From: Diphasiastrum complanatum
Taxonomy: Eukaryota > Streptophyta > Lycopodiopsida > Lycopodiales > Lycopodiaceae
NCBI GenBank assembly: GCA_029204225.1
Contig: CM055097.1
Span: forward strand, 69,935,982 to 69,999,981
Direction: 5' to 3'
DNA: 64,000 nt
Under the pieces are notes generated by a model. It made no database searches and had not been told where the DNA came from. It was given only the letters and a program-made list of their open reading frames with translations. Position numbers and translations under genes: made by a program. Below are positions 1 to 9,969 of the stretch, one piece after another (within the stretch, counting starts at the first letter, position 1; each line of letters begins with the position of its first letter).

Positions 1-1500
1 TTTTGCCTCTGGCTAGGACCCTCGACTGAAGACCCTTCCCTTGCGGAATGGCCTCAAAGGGTGACTCCCCCCATAAAACCTATTAAATTTTTAAAAATCC
101 TAAAACTGTGTTGTTTCTACGGGTTTCCTGGGTACGTGAAGATGCTCAACAGAAGGCCAACTACAGGTTTAATGCTTTCATGGGCTTTGTGCTTATGTGC
201 TACATATTCTACCATTCTCAGGAAGTTGACTGCTAGAGACACTTTGAATTGGGGGGGAAGGTCATCCCTCGAGGGCGTTCCGCTTTGGGAGGGCCCACTA
301 CCTGAGAGCAGGAGGAAGAGGGCCTTCCTCCTACGTAATGCCAATGTGCGAAGGTGGACTATTTTTTGTTTCCTCATCCGTACAGCTATATGGGCATACG
401 ACCACACGTGCGAACGTAGATTGTTTGTTTTGTTTTTTTTGTTATTCAATTATTGATTTTTTTTTTCACATTCTATTTTTTTCCCGCATTTGTAGTGCAA
501 AATTTTTACAAATTTGTCGATTTTGTTGTTTGGTGAAATGTGCACACTGACAGGTTACCACATAGCCAACGCACATTTTATCACAATGTGCACGTGCTAT
601 GTGACATCCCATCATTGGATGTTCACATGCACATTTCACCCAAAAACTCATGTGCTATGTGTTAACATTTAATTGGCTAATTATGAAAAAAGTGATCACC
701 TAAAATTTTGATCGTAAAATTCACATAAACATTGGGATAAAGAGGTGACTCCAAAATACAAAGAAAACCTAAGCACTTGGCATTAGGGTTATGTATTAGC
801 TTAGGCACTATATCTATTGCTACATCAAAATGTCAATTGTCATATATTTAGGGTTTTGTATGAGCGTTTCTAATGAATTTTGAGAAATTCTAAAAATTCA
901 TACGAAACATGCATGTAAGCAACGCTTTTCCGTACATTCCAGTTTTGTAGGCTACGGAAGTATGATCTAGAGCTTTGACTTGGACAAACAAAATCATCGC
1001 TATTTCCCAACAGCCCTTGATAGTAAGAACCTTACTGATTCTATTGAATCTCCTTAATATCTGTCCTCCTCCAATTTTCATAGAACCAACAAGCAAAATG
1101 TGGTTCACATTTGTAACTCATTCATGGAGATCACTATTATCCTTCTTGATTTGTACATACCAATTTCTAGGATCACTTTAAGCCTTCTTGTTGGTTACAT
1201 ACTAATTTTTCATTTGGTTCTGTGGTTGCATTTACTTCTTAGTCTTACCAAAGAAAATCTGCATTCACTTGGAGTGATATCGATGAGCCCATGCATGCAC
1301 TTGTTTGCTAAGACATTTTGCAGTTGATGGTTTGGTATGGATATTTTTTGACATTTTTGAGGATTATGCATTTTAAGGGCTACCGTATGACCTTACAAAC
1401 TTCTCACTTTTGAATTTGAAATTCTAGATATGCTCCAATGTCAAATGTGGCCCTATTTTGTTTCTCTTACCACTTGATTCTTCTTTGTTTACATATCCAA
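1..1500. other. No gene recognised (left flank)
   Basis: Apart from the hairpin at 531-642, I see no coding signal here. The open frames at 61-456 overlap on both strands, have no family resemblance and no splice context. The segment is ordinary AT-rich plant intergenic DNA up to the first exon-like block of the carboxylase relic near 1505. Confidence 0.6.
531..642. repeat. Imperfect hairpin with a palindromic loop
   Basis: The left arm begins GGTGAAATGTGCAC and the right arm ends with its complement, GCATTTCACC-like (ATGCACATTTCACC). Inner arm segments ACCACATAGC and GCTATGTG also pair. The loop contains GCACATT and AATGTGC, so it can pair with itself. This looks like a small foldback element or MITE remnant. 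No target-site duplication was identified. Confidence 0.5.
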
Positions 1501-1504
1501 GAAG

Positions 1505-2858
1505 ATGCTCCTGAACTTGATCTGTTCTAAGATGAATGAAGTACTGCAGGAATCATTCAAGCACATAGAGGCCTTGGATTTAATTACAGAGTTTCTGGAT
1601 ACTGGTACTGACAGTCAATGGAATGAGGAGAAAAAGCTTAATTTTCTTTCAAATAAGCTAAAAGGCAAAAGACCCCTTATTCCGCCTAGCCTTGAAGTAA
1701 GTTTCTCTATTTGGCCAATTTTATTCTACTGTTAGAAAAATAGGTCTTGCAGCTCTCTTATGTCTCTTATAATGCTTCTTGGTTTCCAAGGGGAGGCTCG
1801 AACCTGAGACCAAAGAAACTTTAGATGTCAAGCTAACCAACTAAGACAACCCCGTTGGTTTATGTCTCTTATAATGATACAACCATATCATAAATCACTT
1901 TCTAACAAGGTAGGTAGTAACTTGGAGCCTGCTATTTGTCATTATACCTACATGGAGCAGTTATGGCATAAAAGAGCAATTTAAAGCTGCAGGCTTAAGA
2001 GGAAAGCTGTATTGAATGCTGTATCTACTGGTGTAAATTCAGTTTGCATGTTTGGGTGTGGTGAGTTTTTCTAAATTGAACCAATCCAAATTGCGTAAGA
2101 GTCCAAGACCTCCTTTCAGTAATAACATGTCTTTTACAAGTGAGCCCAGAAGTAAATACTATAATGTCTTGTGTTGACTTCCAGATAAAGTGGGTACTGT
2201 CTAATTACAGGTACGTGTCTGCAAACGTTTTATGCTTTGCATCTGGTAAGTTCACAGAGTTTCATCAGGCTTTTTAAGGGTCTAGCAAAACCAACAAGGT
2301 TTTTCCAGTACTTCTATTTTGACTTCTCTGGAGGAAGATGCAGCTGCTATGTGAATTATTCGTTGGTTTACTTTTATCCGTGGATGGTTTTCGCCGATTT
2401 TATTCAATCAAAGATTTATTCATCTTATAAGTAGGTGTTCTTGTACTTGATCTCAGATGTCGAAGTGCGAGTGGTTTGGAATACTTTTCGTGTTGCAGCA
2501 GAAATTGGCACCAACCTCACTTGGGCTTATGTCGTTTCAATGGCCTCGGAGGTTAATAGTCACCTTTCTATTGATCATTGAGATTTAATCAGTTACCTTC
2601 TCAAAATGTTACTTCCATGGTTTTGGAGGTAGACAACTTTCAATACCATTACGTATTAATTCACTTGGCAGGTCATGATTGGTTCCTCAGACTCTGGTAA
2701 AGATGCTGGTCCTTTTACTGTAGCTTGGGAGCTTTATCTCGCTAAAGAGGACGTGGTAGCTTCATGTAAAGAGTACAACATCAAAGTAACCCTGTTCCAT
2801 GGCCGTGGAGGACCGATGTATCTTGCCATTCAGTCGCAGCCACCTGGCTCTGTCATGG
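1505..2858 (+). pseudogene. Phosphoenolpyruvate carboxylase relic, three exon-like blocks (bacterial-type PEPC resemblance)
   Basis: PEPC carboxylates phosphoenolpyruvate to oxaloacetate in the cytosol. Three blocks match its C-terminal half in order. 1532-1695 encodes a segment containing EVLQESFKHIEALDLI and GKRPLIPPSLE, followed by a GTAAGT donor. About 2457-2555 encodes NTFRVAAEIG and AYVVSMAS, preceded by an AG acceptor. 2673-2858 encodes [22 protein letters not shown] and [13 protein letters not shown]. Damage is clear. The glycine-rich loop is cut to [10 protein letters not shown] where the family has about seven more residues including a second RGGG. The arginine expected after SDSGKDAG is proline. 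The GT(N)LTW stretch in block 2 looks like two compensating indels. No other exons of the ~1000-residue enzyme were found nearby. The [10 protein letters not shown] ending recalls the bacterial-type plant enzyme rather than the plant type; that subtype call is from memory. Confidence 0.8.
1775..1859 (-). mobile_element. tRNA-derived short retroposon (SINE-like) with a 17-bp target-site duplication
   Basis: On the minus strand this 85-bp unit has an A-box-like TGTCTTAGTTGGTTAGC and a good B box, GGTTCGAGCC, spaced as in a tRNA gene (RNA polymerase III internal promoter). It is flanked by identical 17-bp direct repeats, TTATGTCTCTTATAATG, at 1758-1774 and 1860-1876, the mark of target-primed reverse transcription. 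It sits in the first preserved intron of the carboxylase relic. It could be a very short SINE or a retrotransposed tRNA-like RNA. No anticodon was assigned because the stem pairing is poor. Confidence 0.8.
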
Positions 2859-2859
2859 T

Positions 2860-4125
2860 AAGATGATCAGCTCTTGAACAGCATCTCCAGTATTCAATAT
2901 ACGTTCAAAATGTTTGTATTGATCTAGTTTACCTGCAGCTACCTTCAGCCACCTTCTCTACTATAGGTATGTACACCATTTTTGGAGTACTTTCGTCTGA
3001 GTGAGAGGATGTGTGAGCCTTTTGCTTCGTAAGTCTTCCCTCATGCTCAGAAATTGAACACAAAGTATGTTTAACTATTTACAAATACCAGCGTTAAAGT
3101 GTCTTTCTGTATGTAATTTATGTGATGATGTGCGTTGGTGATGTCTCAGGGTATGGTCTAGAACAGGTTGACCTCTGTATTACAACTTTAGAGGTTTGCA
3201 GGTGATCTTTGTGACATTTCGTAAAGCCTTGTGTTGATGCTAGGAAATACCCATGGAGACTACACAAGGTTAAGAGTCTCCTAACAGGGAGCAGTTGGGG
3301 GAGCTAGTAGACTAGAGAAGAACTCTCGAGAGCACGTTGTATTTTAGAAGTTAGTGGCCATCAGAAGCTTTTGGAAAACAATAAGACGTTGAAGCGACTG
3401 ATAGAGTACAGTAGTCTGCCCTTTCTAAATCCTGATCTGAACATGCTTCAGGTAGAAGTCTCAAGCGAAGTACTGCTGCAGCTGCTTCAGCGCAGTACTC
3501 CAGTTAATGCTCTTGCTCTTGCCCAAGACACGAGCAGTCTTTGGTCTATTGCGGAAGCGCTAAGTATTCTGGCTACAAGCACGACCTTCTACAGGTCAGC
3601 TATCAAGTCGCCAGCAGACTACTTGCGTGAGTTCTTCTCTAAATGGTCAGATCACCAGAGACATCAGATCAGAGACTTGCGACGTGAGAGACAAGCTTGA
3701 GCACATTATCAAATACAGGAGTAAGCATACAATACACATCAGATTCTACTGAACGTATCTCCTGCCATTTACAGTTTGAACGCATAGTATTGAAAGCACG
3801 TTTCATTGAACAATGCCATATCTCATTCGTTGATTCAGTAGTCTATCTACTTCAACAACTATCTATTACAAGACCAAATTAGAAACAAGAGTAATGGCAT
3901 TCACACACTCAATACAAGTGCAACGGAGACAAATCTGCTTGATAGCAGTCGCTCTACTAACTTCGTTGAAGTTACATCAAAAACGTTTCATCACCATATG
4001 CATCTGCTCAGTGGCAGTCTCTAAGACTCTACATGACTGGCAAGCTCCCTGTCTCATTTATACAGAGATCACTCATTTCTTGTAAACTATCTTGAATCAT
4101 TCATTAGGCTAATCACTCGGATTAG
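2860..4125. other. Unassigned region with one unrecognised 109-codon frame
   Basis: No family was recognised. The longest frame (3371-3700, plus) has a leucine/serine-rich sequence (for example LLQLLQRSTPVNALALAQ) and ends in basic residues (LRRERQA). It does not resemble any part of PEPC. Two further short frames (3697-3882 and 3894-4085) have no supporting features. It may be 5' or LTR sequence of an unidentified element. Confidence 0.35.
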
Positions 4126-4423
4126 TTGTCGTTGGATAACTAGAGAGGTCTGTGCTATCACTAAATGCCTTCAAAACGAATGTAAAGAATTCACCTTCGC
4201 TTGAATATGTGATGCCCAAGTGTGAAGTAGTTCTCAAATATTGAAGCACCCTCTTTGCCAATTTCCAGTGATACAGACCTGCATTACTAGACTATTGTGC
4301 CAAGGAATAAACTGCAAAAGCTAGATCAGGCCTAGTGCAAACAATTAGATACATCAAGCACCCAACTAAATTTTGATATGGAACGTTCTTCATGGCCAGT
4401 TCTTCATGGCCAGCAATACATTA

Positions 4424-4790
4424 TAGGAGTTTTGAGTTCCAAAAAGACCTTTTAAAAATTCGTGCAAGATGTCTTTTTTTATTATTAAAATATTATAACA
4501 CTAATACTTTTGACTTGCCATAACTTTTTAATTGTAAGTTAAAAGTATGTGATGTAACATAACATTGGAAAGCCCTTGTTGAGCACTTTCTAATGCACCA
4601 AACTCCGCTAAATTCGGACTTACCACTTAAAAGTTATGCCATTTTTAGTATGGAATCAAAATGTGGACTCAAAAAGTTACGTTACGTAGATTTCAAATTT
4701 GAGTGTTTTGATTGGTCCATGTGTAAGAAAAATTTGAGAAAATATAAAAATAATCTTTACAAAGGGTCTTTTTGGGATTTAGAACTCCTC
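4424..4790. mobile_element. MITE copy 1, TA target site, inserted in copia RNase H/RT
   Basis: This 367-bp AT-rich unit begins (T)AGGAGTTTTGAGTTCC and ends with the inverted counterpart GGGATTTAGAACTCCTC, with TA on each side. It has no coding capacity. A sister of nearly identical length lies in opposite orientation at 14139-14504. TA target use suggests a Tc1/mariner (Stowaway-like) origin, but the terminal motif is not the standard Stowaway one. It splits the copia relic between RT and RNase H. Confidence 0.8.
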
Positions 4791-5090
4791 TAATGCCTGT
4801 TCAGTCTTTGGACAATCTTCCTTTGAAAGTTTCACTCTAAGTGCCATTGGAGTAGCATTTCTCTTGCAGTCAAGCATTTTGTAATCAGATAGAATCTTGT
4901 AGGCATACTTTGACTGTGTAAGTCGAATGTTGCCTTTGATTCCGTCTCTGGTAATTTCAATTCCTAGAAATGTTTTGGCTTCTCCTAGGTCGGTTATTTC
5001 AAATTCTTGACCTATTTGAACTTTAGTATCTTCAATCAAGTCTACATTGTTCCCAAACATCAGGGAATCATTAACAACCATTGCTATAAA

Positions 5091-5229
5091 GGAAATGACT
5101 ATCTTCAATATTTATAGACATCACAATCTGCATTAATGGCTCTAAAGCCAAGGGACTGAAGGAAATGACTATCTTCAATATTTATAGACATCACAATCTG
5201 CATTAATGCTCTAAAGCCAAGGGACTGAA
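5091..5229. repeat. 70-bp tandem duplication inside the copia RT
   Basis: Two adjacent copies starting GGAAATGACTATCTTC (5091-5160 and 5161-5229) differ by a single-base deletion. The duplication repeats the RT residues LQSLGFRA and shifts the frame, so it postdates loss of function or caused it. Confidence 0.9.
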
Positions 5230-5582
5230 AGAAATTACCAATTTTTTGATGCCAAGTCCTTAAAGCTTGCTTCAAGCCATAAATGCGTTTCTTCAGTCTG
5301 CAGACGTGGTTAGGTAGAGTCAGAGTCTTAAAACCTTCAAACTGCTTCATATAAATCTCCTCCATAAGGTCTCCATGTAGAAACATAGTCTTGACATCAA
5401 TTTGGTGTAATTCCAGATTGGATGAAGCTGCATAGGCAAGTAGCAGTCTGATACTAGACAATTTTACCACTACAAGAGGACGGGCAATTTCCAAGGCATT
5501 TTTTGAGTGTTTCTTTGAAAAGATAGTTTTTAAAATAAGTCACGGGGGGAGCGGAATGCTCGAGCCTCAGGTCCAGTGTTTG

Positions 5583-5790
5583 GCCTCAGAATAAGCCTAC
5601 CAAATTTGAACTTGGTTTTGAAATTGAACATTTATAGTGAGGTATATAGAGAGGGCTAGGAGACCTCAGAACATACATCGGAATACTAGAGCTAATTTGA
5701 GAGGTATACCGAGGCTAACGTTGGTATAAGCCTACCAAATTTGGACTTGTTTTTGAGACATTTATAGAGAGGGTTATAAAGAGGGTCCAG
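5583..5790. repeat. Subterminal direct repeats in the CACTA remnant
   Basis: The phrase TAAGCCTACCAAATTTG with following CATTTATAGNGAGGG context occurs at about 5583 and again at about 5727. Short repeated motifs next to the ends are typical of CACTA elements, where they bind the element-encoded protein. The function here is inferred only from position. Confidence 0.5.
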
Positions 5791-6222
5791 GTGGCCAGAG
5801 GCATTCCAAGACACTCTACTAACTGAGGGTAATACCGGGACTGATGAAAAAAAGGCCCCTCGGTATAACCCACGGTATAAAACAGAATGTAAATGGATCT
5901 CAGTTTTGGAATTTGTTACCTATCAACACATTGAATTCCATTTTCTATCAACTTTGGTTGCCATATGCACAAGTGAATAAAGAAATTTATGTATCACCAA
6001 AAAATGATGATCACAAATTGTGTACTCACATGCATCGACTTCTTGTTCGATGTCAACTAGTCAATTAATAAAGTGTATTTGCATCTGTGAGAAATATGAT
6101 TTATATTACAATGAATTGAAATACATTGTGTTGTCTCACCCATTCATTTGGTGGTTCATCATTATCATTTGCCGCATCATCATGCGACAAATCTACCAAA
6201 CCAAATGAGTCTATCTCTAATT

Positions 6223-8125
6223 CTACCCAAAATCTCCTATAGCTTCATCATAAATAAGCTGATCTTCAAAAGATAATGGCGATGGTGACGACGAGTGAGA
6301 TTGAGAAGGTGTGTCATGTGTCGTCGAACCATCCGATGATGATGCATCACGCACAACGTCATCATTAGCTTGTGAAGCTTGCACATGATCATCCTCCGAA
6401 ATTGTGTCATTGAATCTGTCATCACAATCTTGTTCATGAGGTGCATCAGTTGGCAGCGCCATGTCCTCCACGACATCTCTATTTTCAAAAATTCTTTTAC
6501 TTCGAGGAGCGACTTGAATCATGTATCACCATCTGGGATCCGAACGATCCGGGTGAAAGACCACTTGTAATTGATCAATATTACCATAAACCTTGACTCG
6601 TAGTTAGTAGAGAGTAATCATAGAATAAATAAATCACATGTACCATTAATTGGCCCAAATATGTATTGTACCTTCATGGAATGAGGACATTGACCAACAA
6701 GCCCATCATGCATAGGGTGATCGGGTGGAAGGTATCGAGTGTGGCTCTCATAAACCATCTTTCGCAGATGTGAGTGACATGCTTGCAAATACTCGCCACA
6801 AACGGGGCACGCATTGTAACCACTAGTTTGGAGCCCTACATTGAGACAAAACAACCTAGTTAATCGTGGGTCAAATGTTCGAATTGAAAGTAAATTTGAG
6901 GATGCACATAAAATTTAATATAATAGCATGAATCGAACCAATAGCAAGGACATTTCACCTGAACATTCCCCATATCCAGGAAAGTCGTGCATCGTCCACA
7001 TCAAGATCCCCTTTACAACAAAATCTCTTTGTCTTTGTGGTCTTGATATATCGCTCACTTGAACTCCTTGCGATAGCATCTTTAGCTCATCTATCAAGGG
7101 AGCCATATACATGTCCATATTTTTTACCTTGTATTTTTTCGAGATAAGAAGGGCGAGCATTAGATGCCCCTTCTTTATACTTAGCCAAGTGGGGATGTTG
7201 TAGTTTACACGGACAACCGGCCAAGTGGACCATGATGTGGAGCGGGGATTCACACCATCCATGGCCAACCCCAAATGCAAATGGCATGGCTCATCCCTAA
7301 ACTCATGCCAGGTAGCATCCATGTGCTTCCATGCTGGAGAATCGACAGGGATTCTCATAGTATCATCCGATAAACGATTGTTCGAATGCCATGTCATAAG
7401 CTTCGCGATGGCATTACACTTAAACATGTGGCGTATCCTAGGTATGATGGGAAAATGTCTTACCACCTTGGCGGGTATGGTCGCTCCTTGTAAATCTTGC
7501 CTCTAGCGTTGTTCCCCACAGCGTGGACACATGCTTGCCTCCTCAAACTCATCTTGATATAAGATGCAATTATTGGGACATTCATGAATACTCTTGTAAT
7601 TTATGCCGACCGCAAATAGCATTTTCTTGGCTTCTTGTTGAGACGCCGCCATGGTATTATTTGGAGGCAACATTTTTCTGAGAAAACTATGACAAAATAT
7701 ATATTTATGTAATTAGTTATATATAGTTTCTCGCAACGCATAAATTAAAAATAAAACGAGATTAGAGCAATTTGTCTATAACACACATGAAGCTAGCAAG
7801 CTTACCCAAACAACTCTGTGACGCTTGCATCTGATCACCCGTACCTAGTTTGCAAGTGCAACTTTGACATTTGTGCACCCTCGTACAAAGGAGTGGATGC
7901 CAAGCCATGCATCATCTCTTCTTCCCTTGTGGCCTCGGGTGGGTTTGTGAAGAATGCATTCATCATGCCATCCATGTCCCCCTCATTATCATGCGATGTG
8001 AATGGCACATCCTCGTGTGCTGTGTCTCTTCAGCATATCTTCGTGCAAGTCCATGGGTGGTGTATGCGAGGAAAGTGGTGGCTCTCATGTGCTTGCACGT
8101 CTGAATCTTGCGGATTGCACGACAA
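6223..8125 (-). pseudogene. TNP2-type CACTA transposase, internally deleted
   Basis: Reading leftward: an N-terminal acidic part with DMDGMMNAFF and STPLYEGAQMSKLHL (about 8080-7800). Then a zinc-binding stretch with CPNNCILYQDEFEEASMCP and RCGE (about 7640-7505). Then the transposase core (7466-6960) with HFPIIPRIRHMF, AWKHMDATWHEF, LGLAMDGVNP, WPVVRVNYNIP and LMWTMHDFPGYG, carrying the first acidic residues of the DDE/D site. A good intron (GT at 6958 down to AG at 6836) joins GECS to GLQTSGYNACPVCGE, as in intact family members. After 6640 most of the remaining catalytic domain is missing. Only a C-terminal tail (DQLQVVFHPDRSDPRW, then an acidic serine-rich end, 6600-6223) is left. An in-frame stop follows RCGEQR near 7505. 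It is inactive. Confidence 0.85.
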
Positions 8126-8843
8126 CTAGATTATATACCTCTGCTCATAAATTTTTACATAAATGTTTATCTCCTAACTTTTGTTATAGATGCACATTTT
8201 GTAGTGTAGAACTACATTCAATTTTATTCACATTAAGATTTATGAAAACAGATCTACACATCCTAGAAATAAATTTGTACTTTTATTTATAAATTTGTTG
8301 ATAGCTAAGGTGGGAATCAATGGAGGTCAAAACAGACCTCGGAATATGTGGATCTGTTTAAGGTAGTATACCATCTGTTATTTCGAGGTCCATTCCGACC
8401 TCACCTCATATATTTCTTACACCTCATAAAGAGATTATATGCTAGATTGTTACCAGCTCATAAATGTAGATTATATACCTCTGCTCATAAATTTTACATA
8501 AATGTTTATCTCGTATCATTTGTTGTAGATGCACATTCTGTAGTATAGGACTACATTCAATTTTTTTCACATTAAGATTTATGAAAACGGATCTACATAT
8601 CCTAGAAACAAATCTATAGATCTGTTGATAGTTGGGGTGGGAATCAGTGGAGGTCAGAACAGACATCGGAATATGTGGATCTATTTAAGGTAGTATACCA
8701 TCTCTTATTTCGAGGTCCATTCCAACCTCTGCTCATACATTTCTTACAGTTCATAAACAAATTATATGCTAGATTATATACCTCTGCTCATAAACTTTTA
8801 CATAAATGTTTCTCTCCTATCTTTTGTTGTAGATGCACGTTTT

Positions 8844-8845
<2 letters not shown>
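8126..8845. repeat. Tandem repeat, about 300-340 bp period, 2.3 copies
   Basis: The phrase TTATATACCTCTGCTCATAA recurs at 8131, 8471 and 8774. The intervening phrase GTAGTATACCATCT occurs in the first two units. Each unit also carries inverted pieces of the form GAGGTC…GACCTC. The third copy stops where a GA microsatellite begins, so the microsatellite has replaced or grown from that copy. No coding potential. Confidence 0.8.

Positions 8846-8922
<77 letters not shown>
8846..8922. repeat. (AG)n microsatellite
   Basis: About 38 uninterrupted AG units, followed by a few imperfect GAAA units. The apparent open frames across it (Arg-Glu or Ser-Leu repeats) are artefacts. Confidence 0.98.
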
Positions 8923-8926
<4 letters not shown>

Positions 8927-8929
8927 AAG

Positions 8930-9965
8930 ATCTAAAGGTAACCAACACTTCCAATTATAGAAATGTGTGTAGCTCTTGTTTTCTTCCGTTAAAGACACGG
9001 TTCAAATGTTTCTTGTTGGACGATAAGTTCTACAAGAAAGCCCAAACGTTGTAAGGAGGGAGCATGTGGTGACATTCTGGAATAAGATATAAATGTACGG
9101 TTTGGGAGTTTTGATTAGCACTCTACTATGTTCTTTCTTTTCTTCTCCTCAAGTGTGTCTAGGTTTTAGGGTTTAGGGTGTGTGCGTGTGTGATGCCATT
9201 CGTTTATGTTTCATGATTACCAGTTCATGCTACCCTAATTTGTAGGATCTTAATTTATTCATGTGTGTGTGTGCATGCGTGGTTCTTGTATCATAGTCCG
9301 AACTTTTATAGGTATTGAGTCAAAGCTACGAGGGCAATACCAACATATAAATCATTTTTTCATCTCCAATTAACCACAAATCATAACCCTAATAATATTA
9401 ATGATGACATGAATCCTTGAGGATGCAAAAGAGGGCTAACTGGCTCCTCGATCGAGTTTTTTGTGCCGATTGGGTGTCTTGCCTAAATATGATGACACCA
9501 AAGAGACATATGGTGTGCAGGCCGTTGACGTCCTTGAACCTCATGGTTCGCACATCGAAATGCAGAATTAGCCGCTATGGTATAGCCATTGATCCAGAAA
9601 AAATCGCGATACTTTTACTTACATCAATTTCAAACTCAAAGGATTTATGGGAAGAATTTCAAACCAAGAATGAGACTCGATCTTGTAATCAAATTCTTGG
9701 AAGACCAATTAACTTACCTACAGTGGGACAGCAAAGACCTGAACACATTCGTGAAACCAAGATCATTCATGAGACATGAATCTACTATATATAGACATAC
9801 ACATGTGGGAGGAGAAGCTTTCTTTCTCTCTCATCTCATTTCATAATTATACATGAGTTCTCTTGGGTTCATCTATCCAGTGGTGCACGATATTGGTGAT
9901 ATCTTGCAATCTTGTGTGTAGAAGCAGCTTATGTTAGTACTAATCTATGTTGTTCATCTAATTCA
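8930..9965. other. No gene recognised between GA repeat and copia relic
   Basis: No recognised protein. The overlapping frames at 9417-9846 have no motif I can name. This position would correspond to LTR, leader and gag of the copia relic that starts near 9970, but neither a zinc knuckle nor LTR termini could be confirmed. Confidence 0.4.
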
Positions 9966-9969
9966 ATTT

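Larger units (their letters stand above)
4130..5467 (-). pseudogene. Ty1/copia pol relic: reverse transcriptase and RNase H, minus strand
   Basis: Reading leftward from 5467, the RT shows SSIRLLLAYAA, LHQIDVKTMFLHGDL, EEIYM and RIYGLKQAL. It continues at 5108-4779 with the active-site region degraded (MVVNDSLMF where YVDDM is normal) and ITDLGEAKTFLGIEI. RNase H follows at about 4420-4130 with LVGCLMYLIVCTRPDLAFAV and later KRVLQYLRTTS. Damage includes a tandem duplication at 5091-5229, a MITE at 4424-4790 and several stops. The right side is cut off by a CACTA terminus at 5468. It cannot encode an active enzyme. Integrase, gag and LTRs of this copy are not visible. Confidence 0.85.
5468..8125 (-). 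mobile_element. CACTA (En/Spm) element remnant, one terminus at 5468
   Basis: CACTACAAGAGGACGGG at 5468 matches the CACTA superfamily terminal motif and abruptly interrupts the copia RT reading frame. The interior holds subterminal-type direct repeats (5583-5790) and a decayed TNP2-type transposase on the minus strand. The three bases before the terminus are TAC. A matching right end (…TTGTAGTG followed by TAC) was not found. TTTTGTAGTG near 8200 is the nearest candidate but is followed by TAG. The right boundary given is simply the end of recognisable coding sequence. Confidence 0.7.

Noticed and set aside
61-456. Overlapping 131- and 110-codon frames on opposite strands
   Set aside because: No family motif, no splice context, and both strands are open over the same DNA, which is common by chance.
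1775-1859. Functional tRNA gene
   Set aside because: Box A and B are present, but acceptor and anticodon stems do not pair well, and the flanking 17-bp duplication marks a retroposon.
3371-3700. C-terminal exon of the PEPC relic
   Set aside because: It lacks the conserved PEPC C-terminal motifs and shows no resemblance to the enzyme.
4593-4793. 66-codon frame in the MITE
   Set aside because: Lies inside a non-coding inverted-repeat element. The sister copy does not preserve it convincingly.
7225-7506. Plus-strand 93-codon frame
   Set aside because: Shadow of the TNP2 transposase core on the minus strand.
8195-8212. Right terminus (TTTTGTAGTG) of the CACTA element starting at 5468
   Set aside because: The following bases (TAG) do not match the left flank (TAC), and the motif recurs in altered form in each unit of the tandem repeat.
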